The position numbers and the translations under genes were made by a program. Of a stretch of 64,000 bases of DNA, positions 10,561 to 21,879 are shown one piece after another. The stretch is from assembly GCA_947652605.1 (NCBI GenBank), contig OX393577.1:68286108-68350107 (forward strand). The letters are read 5' to 3'. The DNA comes from Elmis aenea. Its lineage: Eukaryota; Arthropoda; Insecta; Coleoptera; Elmidae. Every line of letters begins with the position of its first letter. Positions within the stretch are counted from its first letter, which is position 1. The notes under the pieces are model-generated. The model was given only the letters and a program-made list of their open reading frames with translations, did not search any database and was not told where the DNA came from.

Positions 10561-12784
10561 TTTGTGTAAAAAGCAGAGCATAGTGCGCGAGTGAGAGTGC
10601 ATACACTATAGCCAGAACAATCTAGAAGACATCAATGGATGGACTCTAGTTGTTAGGTATTTAGTTTTAAGATTTATTAGAAAAAAATTTATGGTTGGCC
10701 TATTAGACCAGTATTAATACCTTAAACATCAAAGGTGTTAAAAAAATTTCATAGAAAATAACTTGAAAATTTTAGTTTGGAACTGGAACCTTTTAGCGTT
10801 TACAAAAGTGTTTGCTTTCCATTAAAAATTGGGTATGTTGTTTTACCCTATTGTATGCAGATTTTTTTCTTACATAAACATCTTTTCACAAGTCAAACTA
10901 TTCATTGTTTTTACCACAACTTTACTTTAACAATATTATAGAAACAATTCACAATATAAAGTTTACTCTCTGCATAATAATTCTGAATCATTAACTGCAA
11001 GAAAACATCTTTCTCGCTAACTTTCAAGATGAAATAACTAAGAATTCCTAATTTAAATTAAAACAAATGTAGGGAATTGACGTGCAAATTAATGGAATTA
11101 TTTATAAACGAAAAATGTTAACGAAGCGATGAGAACTATTCATATTATTGGGACCAGCACAAAACCTTATTTTATCTAAAGGCATAATTTAAACTCATTG
11201 ATACAAATACATATCTTAAGCCAGCCCCAGGTGAACGAGTCTTAATGGTGGTAATGTGATCAGTGACGTCAGAGAGTAAATGAATTTTCACGATACGTAG
11301 TGGGTTTAAAAATTCTACCATCATTAATGAGTCACTGGAACAAAGTCATTAATATACGTCATCAAATATCGGTGAGGCAGCTCAGAGCATTATTTATAAT
11401 TGATATGAGCTTTGACACAAAAACGCATTCATGGGGGTTTCCAAACATCCAACATTTTTTAAAAATTCTCATCCATGATTATTTTTACTTTAGCTATTAT
11501 AAACAACAGCTTTTAAAGATCGAATTTTGAAATTAATTACTGTTATAATTTTTAATCTACGCCTTCCTGTTGCGGTAGCTGGCGCTAAAAGGTTATTCAG
11601 TGAACTTACATTATTATAAAAGATTATAAAAGAAATACTATTGGGCTATGCAGATGACCAGACCTTTTAATATTAGCTTTTAAACGTTAACAAGCTTCTT
11701 TAATAAATTCAATAGATTTAATTAATGATTTAGCAAGTGCATAATCCACAACAATGATGTTTTAAATTCATTGCATTTAATTTTATTGATGTTATATTAC
11801 AATGCGTTTCATTTTTGTTGTATAAAATTAATTACAATTAATAAACAAAGAATGTAACACTGATCTTTAACTAAACAACTCAAAAGTTGCACAATATTTT
11901 TATAATGCAATGCACGATTTATGCAGAATATTCCAGTGTAAGCGTTAATTCACAATATTGCAGGCAATAAATGTTCGGAATTAGTTCTGAATTAGTAACG
12001 TATAAAGCAGAAAAATATCTTAATACACTCCATGTATTATATTATAAATATTTAAGGATGTAAATCACGATAAACGATTCTGCAACATGCAGAAAAACCA
12101 ATCACAAGCAAACCACTTGGTGGCATTGACTGCTGGAACGTTTTAAAACACAAGATTACAATAAATAAATTTTTTATTGTGACAGCTGACCGGTCAAGGC
12201 AACCGCGATAATATTGAAAACACACGATCCATTTTTTCTGTTGTCGAGTAAGGTAATGTAATTATAAATCCTTTAAAATAAACCTTATTCATTATTAAAA
12301 TTAATCTGTACACAAAAATACAAAACTTGGTAGACTCCGCGATATAATTTATTTGCTTGGTTTAAAAGTTTTATGAACGAACCTTCAGTGGAGATAATTT
12401 TAAAAAGCTCCCACTGAAATAACTAACCTTTCATCTAATTTTCCAAGTTAGTGCACGAGAGTGACAATGAAATCGGAATAAGGAAATTAAGTCCTTTGAA
12501 GATGGGTAAAAGCGATCTCTGACTGTCGTCATAACCATACAAAATCGAATTTAGCAGAGGCGTACGAATAATCATTAAATTTTGTAACCGCGCAAAGTTA
12601 GATATTCATAAATAAAATAAAACGAGATTACAACTCAGCTTATAGCAAAGTTAATGATAATTATTGCAGCAAGATAATTTAACAATACAAAGTGCTGTTA
12701 TGATCATTACCATTCTATATCACGTTCGTTTTTATAAATAACACACAATTTTTATAATATGACATGAAGAAAAGCTCCTTGAAA
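10561..12784. other. Gene-free stretch (jockey 3' UTR, then AT-rich DNA)
   Basis: The first 100-150 bp are probably the 3' UTR of the preceding jockey copy. The rest is AT-rich. Open frames (for example 11300-11530) show no family resemblance. Confidence 0.5.
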
Positions 12785-13445
12785 TTGCAGACCCAAACTA
12801 AACGACAATGCTAAAAAAGCAGGACTTGAAATAAATTCCAGAAAAACAGCCCTACTACTGAATCATATAAACGAAGAGAAAAAATACGCCTTGATGGGGA
12901 AGAAATAAACAAAGTGGATGACTTCTGTTACCTGGGCAGTGTAATAAATTCAAGAGGATGTGCAGAGGAGGATATGAACAGATGAATAGGCCGGGCTCAA
13001 AATGCGTTTAACACACTCCCGGAAAGTATGGGCATCAAGCATAAATAAAAAAACAAAGTTAAGATTACTCCAGACCAATGTTAAAAGTGTTCTACAATAT
13101 GGCTCAGAAACCTGCAAAAAAAAAAAACAGTTATGTCAGAAATTGCAAATCTTTGTAAATAGGTGTCTCCAAATTATTTGCAATATGTTTTGGCCAGATA
13201 AAGTAAGCAGCGAAGAACCATGGAAGATAACAGAAGAAGAAAAATAGAAATAACCATTAACAGGCGAAAATGGACTTGGATAGTGCACACATTGCGAAAA
13301 TCGACTACAAGTATAGTGAGACAACCAATGAATTAGAGTGTACCAAGAAGAAAAAAGCGAGGAAGACCACAAAATACATGGAAACAAACAATTCTTAAAG
13401 AACTCCAAAAAATAAACATAACGTGGAATAGCGAGAAATAGAAGT
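12785..13445 (+). pseudogene. RTE-like retrotransposon C-terminal relic
   Basis: The broken translation reads KKAGLEINSRKTALLLNH, DDFCYLGSVINSRGCAEEDM, LRLLQTNVKSVLQYGSET and KKRGRPQNTWKQTILKEL. These are the segments after the RT core in RTE-type elements (FxYLGSxI, NVKSVLxYGxET). Stops and frameshifts are frequent, so this is an old copy. It abuts the repeated segment at 13446-13632. Confidence 0.75.
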
Positions 13446-14995
13446 AGAGGTTAACATTTTTATTCCGTTTGATTAGTTTTCACGTAAAAGCCCGCATTTC
13501 ACGGCGTATTTTTGGAGGAAGTTTCTGTAACAGCACTTTAGAAGCAATACGAGTGGCAAGACTCTCGTCTCTACTTGAAACTGTTATTGCATTTCGATCA
13601 GAGATCGTAGGGAAAACTGTGATTTTCAATAAAGCTTATTTATGTTACAAAGTACAATGTCTGTGTTATTTACAAAGTTGACAGACCAGTACTAAATATA
13701 GGCATTCTATTTTGATTTAATTGTTTTGTTAATAAGTCTAATAACATATTATTATTTATAATTGAATGAACTCTAACGCACGGTTTATTTTTTGTTTAAT
13801 TGTTTAATTGTTTGTTTAATACCACAACAAATAGTGTGTTTTTGCAGTGTTTATTGTTTCCAAGTAATGATTGCTAAAGTTTAATCTTTTATCAGATTAA
13901 ACGTCTGCCTTGTGCCAAGCTCGCGTATTATTCTAATTATGATAAGAACGTGTTTCATGTGAATAGTTTAAGGAAGCAGACAAGGTAAAACATCATGAAG
14001 ATACGATTCGCAGAAACTGTTTTATTTATTTGAATCAGGTACTCGACCTTAGTTGAGAAACAGTCCAATTAATATTGTACATTAATTGATTCGGTTTAGC
14101 GTTACAGACCTAGACCTTCAAACGGTACATTGATTATTAAGAAACATTGAAAATATTGAATGATAGACTGTTATAAATAATTGTCAGTACGCACTTAATT
14201 TAACGTTTATGACTTGTTTGTAAACGCCAATGAAAACAAATCATTTGGAATGGAAGTGTTGAAAAAATTGTCCACTTGGGTATTGTTAAACAATATATTA
14301 AAAATTTTAGCAAATCTCACCAATTAAATTTATCACGAAGGTGTTACAAAATTGGTTGGTAGATGCCCAGTTTGATATGTTTCTTAAACGTTATAACAAA
14401 CTTAATTATCTCGTTTCTTGTTAGAAGCAACCCCAACAAATCTTTCTTTTCTTCCAATACCATCTATTATAAGAGGTTGGCTCTCATCAATAGCTATTCT
14501 TATTATATTTACAGCAGCTCTAAGGAGATCAAGGAAGCTACATTCAACCGGTTTCTCGACCAGGACATTCTCCTTCATCTCACCCTTCTTTTGCATTTCA
14601 TTTTCCCTTGAATGATGACTCTAAGCAGTTCATATATCTCTCTTCTCGAGACAAGTCCCACATATTCCAGCATTCTAACTTTAGCGGTTTTGTTTTTTCG
14701 CATTCTTTTTCTACTCTTCCACTTTTGTACCAAGCTTCGGCCATCTGCTCTGTACAAATCCTCTTGTCTGACCTAGCACTTTGCTTGACTTCTTCATTCT
14801 TTTGTTCATATTCCTTTCGCTTAATTAAAAATCACAGTTTTTCCCAACGATCTCTGATCGAAATACAATAACAGTTTCAAGTAGAGAAGAGAGTCTTGCC
14901 ACTCGCATTGCTTCTAAAATACTCTTACAGAAAACTTCTCCCCGAAATTTGCCTTTAGGTGAAAACTAATGAAACAATATAAAAATGTTAACCTT
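13446..14995. repeat. Inverted repeat pair of about 175 bp, 1.2 kb apart
   Basis: The segment at about 13446-13632 recurs inverted at about 14823-14995. Shared landmarks are GTTTTCAC(C/G)T, GAAGCAAT(A/G)CGAGTGGCAAG, GAAACTGTTATTG and GATCAGAGATCGT(A/T)GGGAAA. In both cases the repeat adjoins RTE-derived sequence: the end of the copy at 12785-13445 and the 5' side of the minus-strand relic at 14400-14830. It may be untranslated sequence of one RTE family, or a separate short repeat. Confidence 0.7.
14400..14830 (-). pseudogene. RTE-like relic lacking the RT core
   Basis: On the minus strand, 14830 down to about 14740 reads like the segment before RT (KRKEYEQKNEEVKQSARSDK). Then 14690 down to 14400 reads like the C-terminal tail (REIYELLRVIIQGKMKCKRR, then CSFLDLLRAAVNIIRIA). 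The RT domain between them is absent, so this copy is an internal-deletion derivative. It has several frameshifts. Confidence 0.6.
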
Positions 14996-15407
14996 AACTA
15001 ATATAATCGACAAAATTAATGTTGAGGCCATAGAAACAAATACTACAGCGATGTGAAAGCTTCTGCAATGCCTGATAATTAACGTTATAAAGTTCTAATT
15101 TTCCACAAACTTAATATTTTAATTTCAGTCACAATATATATAAAACAGTTTTAAGAACAACCTCGACTATATGACTGATAGCAAAACATATGTAATTATC
15201 GACAGTAAGACATGCTCCGGGCGTTTAGGCGACAGATTCCAGTTAAGATAGCCTTGTCCAAGCCTGAATTAAGTTATGTATTCAGAGGACATGGGCGTAG
15301 ACACATGTAATAATAAGGTATTGGGTAAAAACATATGATACAACCCAGCGAAGCACAAAGCTAAACAGAATTGCACATTACATCAAACGCTACTAAATTT
15401 TTAACGT

Positions 15408-16036
15408 CTTACCAGGGAAAGTCACGATATATTGTCGATAGAATCTGATCAAGGCTGTTTACTGCATCAAGAACATCAAAATTAAATTTTTTGCAGTTAT
15501 GCGTGCCACTGGCCATTTCCTTCGAAAAAATAGGGGGAAAACTGAAAAGTTGGATAATAAAAGTAATTTTTGCGATCGCGTTGGCCATGAAACCGTCGGA
15601 GATAAAATCGAAATCCTTCTATTTACCAATTCGCGCATCCTTTGCAAGTAAAATGGTGCAAAGTTTTTGAAAAAACCTTAAACGGTTCCGGAGAAAAACG
15701 TCAAAAACGAAAACCCTGCAAAAGCGCTGATTTGAGAAGTTGTATAACTAAATTTGTGCGACTTGCATAGGAGTTTAACATAGGGGAAACCGTTTTTACA
15801 TTTTACTTGCATTGGTAAATAGAAAAAACTAGATTTTGTCTCTGATGGTTTCATGGCCAACGCGAGCGCAAAAATTACTTTTATTATTCAGCTTTTCAGT
15901 TTGTCCCCTATTTGTCCAAAGGAAATGGTCAGTGGCACGTATAACTCTGGAAAACATTTAGTTTTGATGTGCTTGATGCAATAACCACAGCCTTAATCAA
16001 ATTCTAGTGACAACGTATCGTGTCCTTCCCTGGTCA
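15408..16036. mobile_element. Inverted-repeat element, satellite-free copy
   Basis: The ends are inverted repeats: left ACCAGGGAAAGTCACGATAT, right (reverse complement) ACCAGGGAAGGACACGATAC. The arms of about 300 and 250 bp match each other and the arms of the larger element at 27827-29814 (landmarks TGCGATCGCGTTGGCCATGA, GTGCCACTGGCC, AAACGGTTCCGGAG). The centre reads GGAGTTTAACATAGG with a single TTAA; in the larger copy that TTAA brackets a satellite array. There is no coding capacity. The transposase family is not identifiable; the flanking duplication is unclear (possibly 2-3 bp). Confidence 0.8.
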
Positions 16037-18940
16037 GTAGGGCCCAGGTTGGTTTTCCTCCAGTATAATTTTGTGTTGTTAACTGCCATTAAAATCTATT
16101 AACATTAATAAAAATTTTGCGTCTCGTACCCTTCCTATTAAATCAACTTTTAGTCGTTGCCAACGAACGCTGCTAATGTATCTAGATCAGTATTTTTTTT
16201 TTGCACAGTAATTTGGTATTTTTGTATAGCATTCTGGTATTTTTTGTAAAATGTTTAGGTTATTTTCATGAAGCATTTAATACATATTCATTATATTATT
16301 AACGAAAGTGGGATGAGTTAATTTGGGCTAAATATTCAATAAACCAAGGAGATAATTACGACTGCTGGACATTCTACAATTTTATAATCACCATAGCACA
16401 TAATGAATTCAACAAAACGATTGGGAATTATGATTGTATTTGTTTGTTTACAAAGTTGTTGTTAGCGCAAAAAACGTTATTTGCTACTACGTAATATCAA
16501 TAATTAAATATGTTTTATAATTAATAAAAACGACACGTTTAAGTGGTTGAAAAACAAAGCCTTGATATTAATTGTTTTTCTTCTGCAAAGGCTTGTTCAT
16601 AGCCAAACCCAATCAGATGAATTGGGAAAAAGTACAGTTTTATGCAATTCAAATGACGTTTCTGTACTTCAAACACTTATTTTACGTGGCATTGAAAATC
16701 TATTTTAAAAAACTGTAAGTTTTTATCGTTCACTACATAATAAAACACAAAAAAAATCTGTGGACGATACGTGCAAAATTTTATTTAAACGATTTATTTT
16801 AGTTTATATATTAATCTTTGCTTCAATAATCTATTTTATCTCTTCAAGAGAACCTTTACAAGTTACGAGACCATATCAGAAAAATAATGGCAAAGAGACA
16901 AAAGTCTTATAACTGGAATAAAAAATGTTCAAGAATAATTCTGTCTAGAAAAAAAAAAGTGTTATTTAAAAATGTGTGTTTTTATCCTGTAGATGACTTT
17001 CCATGTACTTAAATGATAAAAGTATTTTAAAATAGTGTAAAATATTCTAAGGACAAGGCCGTTTCCGCCTTAGATACGTAAAATATTTAGACTTTCAAGC
17101 AGTAACATAAATTTAAAGATAACTCAAACAGACTTAGCATGCAAATAAAAAAAGGGCCGTTATCCTTCAACTTGTAGTAAGACATCGTCATTTCAACTTT
17201 GTTAATTAGTGGGCACGAATATGTCTCAAGGTAACATCCGCAAATTTTGATCTTGAACAAGAACTTGACACAAATAATTTAAATAAATTTCTAGGAAAGA
17301 AATTTTTCAATGTAATTTCGAAAAATTCGTAGAATTGTTACATTAACTTTATGTTGTGACATAAACGAGTAAACAAAATTTATGCAAAATCCTTCCGTTA
17401 CAAAATTGTAAACAGTTCAATTATAAGTAGGTATTTAGAAAATAAATTTGATACAAAATTCATGGGTTTCCTGACTTAAAAATTAATATTCACAATACTT
17501 TTGGACCCAATTATACTGTGCTTCAACCACATATGATAATATTAAAGAAAAGCTGTAATATTTTTTCAGTCAAATTTTGTTTTTGTTAAAACTAATTAAT
17601 CAATTTCATTTAAATTTTTTTAAATGTAATTTCAATAAGGAAAATGATTTTATAGCGACTTTAAAACTGCTTTATAATCAATTGGACTCCCGTAAGTCCA
17701 TTTGTTTTTCGCTCCAAACGAAAATACCAAACCAAGACCTTCAAAATTTTATCTGCATTCCACATGACATGAAAATGAAAAACTAAGTTAACAGAGGTTG
17801 CAAGATTTTCTCCTTACTTTTTTTTGTAATTTGTTATCAAATACCACCTTGTCAAAGCGCCCCCACTGCGGAAGAATTATAGTTTTAAGACAATTTCCCT
17901 GTAGCGTTATTTTCCAAATATTCATTCAACAACTACAATATTTTTGGAAATTTAGGTCCTAAATAATAAGTCACGACGTGCATATCCCATCACTGTTTAA
18001 TTTTGAACGTATTTGCGATAATAGTAAATGATTTTCTTGGTGTAAACCTAACGGTACAGTTACAAATATTACTAGGTTTAATTTAATATAATTTATCTTT
18101 TTTTCTCAAGATCTCTTATCAAAAAGCTAGACCCGTTTTAAGACTCCTGCTTTTTCATATGTAGCAATCTTGCTTTAAACTCGTGAGAACACAATTAAGT
18201 GACCAAATTAAACACCATTAATTCTGATGAAAAGCGGAGAATCTTAAAAGTGGTCCAGCATCTAAACACGAAATCCTTCGAAAAACGTAAGCTATTGCTA
18301 ATTAAAACCACCCATATTATTAAATGGATCACTGACATTGATCTTCTAAAGTTATATTGAAAAATGTTTGGGACATTTCTGGATAATAAATGAAAATGAA
18401 GGGACAAATAAACCCCGAAAGACGTTGTAAACAACATATAAGAAACAAAACAATATACTTATTATATTATTGTATAAAACCTTGCTTTTTCTGATTGAAA
18501 AAACTGCAATATATTTAAGTAATTGATCAGAAAAGTCTACAAATAAAGCACAACATTATATGGACACTAAAAAATGAGGCACAACTCAATCAATTATAAA
18601 TCACACTGCTCAAATTTTAGAAGTACCCTAATAAATACTGTGAGCCAAAATAGTGAATTGGTTAACTAGTTTTTTTGACTGAAACCTGTACTAAGGCGTT
18701 GAAAATAGGCTCTTAAACTTTTAGGCCCATTTGTGATGGTTGAGGATGAGAAAAATTAGTTCTAAGTTAAACTTATTTCCTTTTATAAATCGTATAAATA
18801 AAGCACATTATAATAGGGTATGTGCATGGTACAATTTCTGAGTGGGAAAAGTTTTTAACAATTGTTTAGCACAAATAGTTAATAACAACAAAGAACGAAG
18901 TGCAGAAATTTGATAAAAATATGTATGAGGTTAAAAAGAA
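16037..18940. other. Gene-free stretch
   Basis: AT-rich with no supported gene. Around 18110-18185 there is a half-copy of the small hairpin repeat described at 40575-40748 (shared AGATCTCTT, CTAGACCCGTTTT and GTAGCAATCTTG). Confidence 0.5.
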
Positions 18941-18949
18941 TTCACTCAC

Positions 18950-19016
18950 CACCTTTATTGCACGGAACAATTTGCTTATCTTCATCTTGTATTCCATTTT
19001 TGGGATGTTCCTTCAT
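18950..19016 (-). CDS. Probable first coding exon of an unidentified minus-strand gene
   Basis: On the minus strand, an ATG at 19016-19014 opens 22 codons plus one base (MKEHPKNGIQDEDKQIVPCN, then KG) that run into a strong donor, GTGAGTGAA, at 18949-18941. Upstream on the same strand lie a plausible short 5' UTR, a GTCGCCATTTTTG motif typical of initiator/YY1-like promoter sequence (about 19095), and a perfect CRE palindrome TGACGTCA at 19272-19279. Partner exons were not found in 1-18940, so the next intron is long or runs off the window. Product unknown; it could be chance. Confidence 0.42.
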
Positions 19017-19271
19017 TTTCAGTTGTTGAAGATTTTCCAAATTGTTTTAGCAAAGTAACCGGTTAAATTTAAAATCAGTACTCGAGCACAGTTTCCCCAG
19101 AAATTCAAAAATGGCGACCACTGAAATTTTTGATTTGTACTTCGCGGTTGTGTTGATAAGATTAAATCCTGAAATTATCCTCGGTATCTTACCGAATGCT
19201 GAAACCGGTTATAGACGAACAACACTGAACAAAGATTATGTGATCTCGAGTGTTATATTGCATTCTATTCT

Positions 19272-19279
19272 TGACGTCA
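19272..19279. promoter_or_regulatory. Perfect CRE-like palindrome upstream of the 18950-19016 exon
   Basis: TGACGTCA, the consensus cyclic-AMP response element, lies about 255 bp upstream of the minus-strand ATG in a local GC-richer, CpG-containing patch. Its promoter role is inferred from position only. Confidence 0.35.
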
Positions 19280-19299
19280 CGACATTGATTGACTCCTCC

Positions 19300-20374
19300 C
19301 CTTTCTGATACTGTATTATCCTTGCATTTTATGTTTTCCTTCCGTTACTTGTAAATCCACTGAAATAAAATTTATCTTATCAGTCACACTGCACTGAATT
19401 CGGCATTGCCTTAGCTACAGTCATAACATGCACTTTTTGCGGTTTTTACCCCAAAAACCTTTAAAATTGCGGTTTCGAACAAAAACCTTAAACGGTTGAT
19501 TGGCAAGGAAAATTGCCACTGTGAGTAATTTTTCAGAGAAACTAATCAAATGGTAATGTTTTCAGCAGCTGATGTCTTGTGGTTAGGCTACTGTAAAATG
19601 TAAATACCCGCAAATACATCCTTGACGCGTTTTATTACACTAAATACTATGAAAAAAATTAATATTAAGGTTGTTTTAGGAAGTAATAAAGTTACAAGGT
19701 GAGTCCTTTACCTGCCCTAACTTTTTCAAGTTCAGAAGTACAGGAGAGCATATGAAGTTCAATTATCTGTGTTTGGATTACCCGAGCGATTATAATAATA
19801 CAAATAATTATTAATTAATTTAATACATTCTTCCACTTCCACTAAATTGGTTTACTTGCATGAATAAACAATGAACTCGAAATGAGTGCATTTATAAATC
19901 CTCAAATTTCCCCAGTTACCACCGATAATTAGCCTTTGTTTTACGTCTACCAAATTAGTTCTGTTAAATGGTTCAATTATTTGAGTGATTCATTTGTGTA
20001 ATATGAATAAGTTCAATTAAGTCTGTTTTTAAGTTTGTAGTTTTGCTAGGTCAGTTTCCAAATCTAATCTCTTCGCTAATGGCAATCTTACTTAACTATC
20101 TATTTACTCATATGCACCTTTATGAAGAAACAGCTGGAAAACATCAATATAATATAGTTGGCCGTGACAAAGTGACTGCTGTCAATTTTATGCCAACGCA
20201 ATTTTTGTAAAAATGTTTAATTCGGTCAAGTTTCAAACATTCAATACTCTGGAAAATCTTAGCGGATGGGCTGCCGTGCTGCCGAAACGACGTGCACCAA
20301 ATAAACCAATTTCAACGCTGGTAATCCCAAAAATCATCTTACAAAATACCCATTTATGTATAACATAATTGAGT
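19300..20374. other. Gene-free stretch
   Basis: AT-rich. No gene is supported. A weak half-copy of the small hairpin repeat (CTAATCTCTTCGCTAATGGC) is near 20060. Confidence 0.45.
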
Positions 20375-21600
20375 AAGAATAAAAGAAGCGATCAATGAGA
20401 AACTTCGCGAAAACGAAGCATGATTAAGATCTAACAGAGCTTGCATTGGTCATTATGTACTATAAGAATCATTTTAGAACAAATGGCTGAATGGTTGAGA
20501 CGGTATACATCAATATTTAAGATTTTAAGAAAGCATTCGACTCAATAAATAGAAGAGCAATATGGAAAATATTAAAACAGTATGGAAAACCAGATAAGTA
20601 TTTAAATATAATCAGACTGTTCCATGATGACTGTACAGCGTGGGAGGAACACGAACGGCATCTAACACAGGATATAAAAATAAGAAAGGGGTTGAGACGA
20701 GGATGCGTCTTGTCACCAACGCTGTTCATAGTGGTTGTGGACTGGATAATGAAAAGAACAGGCATTTTATTATTATTATTTCCGCGGAGGTGGTCCCCTT
20801 TCGGATTCCTGTACTGCGACCTATTGGTCTATTGTACCCTCTGGTGATAGCCTCTTAAAGAAGACCTGTGTTTTTGAAAAACTCCAGGATTTTCTTCAAA
20901 GGTGTTTTTCTTAACACTTCTTGGTTGGTTTTTTCCATCCCTAGAAGTTTACGCCGATAGGGTGTGAATCCTTCACACTGGCATATTACGTGACGAGGAA
21001 TTTCTTCTTCTTCACCACATCCTCTGCATATGTTAGTCTTTGAGAGCCCTATCATGTAGAAGTGTTTGTTTAGCCCACAGTGTCCTGTGACGAGTCCTGT
21101 GGTTGCTCTGATGTCTGCTCCGCTCATCCTGAACATTTCTTTTGTCTTTTCTTTTGAGACCATTGACAGGATAGCCTTAGAATGGGCTTGTACTGCTACT
21201 GTTTTCCAATGAGCATTATGCCCCTGTATTAATGTAATTAAGACACCGCTTGGCTGTTCCAAGAACAGGCATACTTTGGAGCATTTTTTAAATTAGAGGA
21301 CCTACAATTTGCCTGATTACAACAAGTCGACGATAGATGCAAGAAAAAGTAGCCAGGCTAAGCAACCACGCCAAGAAAAGCAGGACTAACAATAAACTCC
21401 ACAAAAACGAAACTACTGGTAAATAAAATAATCGAAGTACAAAACAAGCCTTGATGTAGAAACAAATAAATGAAATAATGATTTTGTTAAGTACTTGGTT
21501 AGTGTTGTGAATTCGCAGGGAGGTGCAAAGGAGGACTTGAGTAGAATAATAGGCATGGCCAAAAACGACAAAGGAAGAGAAAAGTGAGACAAGTCATGAA
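20375..21600 (+). pseudogene. RTE-like retrotransposon relic, split by a nested element
   Basis: The plus-strand translation before the interruption gives RIKEAINEKLRENEA, EQMAEW, DFKKAFDSINRRAIWKILKQ and RKGLRRGCVLSPTLFIVVVD. After 21273 it resumes with HAKKAGLTINSTKTKLLVNK and degenerate sequence. This is the order of an RTE reverse transcriptase. Several stops and frameshifts make it a pseudogene. A minus-strand retrotransposon occupies 20766-21261. Confidence 0.8.
20766..21261 (-). mobile_element. Nested 5'-truncated non-LTR retrotransposon (C-terminal 135 codons intact)
   Basis: It is flanked by an exact 12-bp duplication, AAGAACAGGCAT (20754-20765 and 21262-21273). On the minus strand an open frame (21262 to 20855) ends in a cysteine/histidine motif, ICRGCGEEEEIPRHVICQC. 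It is preceded by TGLVTGHCGLNKHFYMIGL, the region after RNase H in I/R1/Loa-type elements. The 3' tail is a (TAA)n run at 20766-20781. Insertion into the RTE copy dates it as younger. The intact frame and exact duplication suggest recent activity of the family. Confidence 0.82.
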
Positions 21601-21798
21601 CTACTAAATTCCAGGAGGAAGAAGAAGAGCAACAGTTTACCTGGTCATCCTGAGTGTATGTGCTATTCCTTTTGTTCAGCTCGTTTCGTATTTGAAGCAA
21701 AGTATTTTCAAGAAAAACCCCGCTGCCTTCCTTCGGCCTCTTTTCGCATTTGCATGAAAACATATAAAGGCACAATTTTATCTCGTTGCATGCGCCCT

Positions 21799-21855
21799 CT
21801 GATTGACCGCGCCCGGGTGCAAATCACCCCTTGCACCCCCGGCACGGCGCGCTCA
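21799..21855. repeat. GC-rich hairpin
   Basis: GCGCCCGGGTGCAA and TTGCACCCCCGGCACGGCGC can pair across a short ATCACCCC loop. The patch is far more GC-rich than its surroundings and resembles the subterminal part of hAT elements. No boundaries or duplication found. Confidence 0.4.
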
Positions 21856-21879
21856 TGGATACAATATAATTAGATATTG

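Noticed and set aside
19111..19308. Plus-strand open frame starting MATTEIFDLYF
   Set aside because: It overlaps the likely promoter and 5' UTR of the minus-strand exon, ends quickly and has no family match.
20483..20505. tRNA-like A box (TGGCTGAATGGTTGAGACGG)
   Set aside because: No matching B box or cloverleaf downstream, and the bases code for the EQMAEW segment of the RTE relic.
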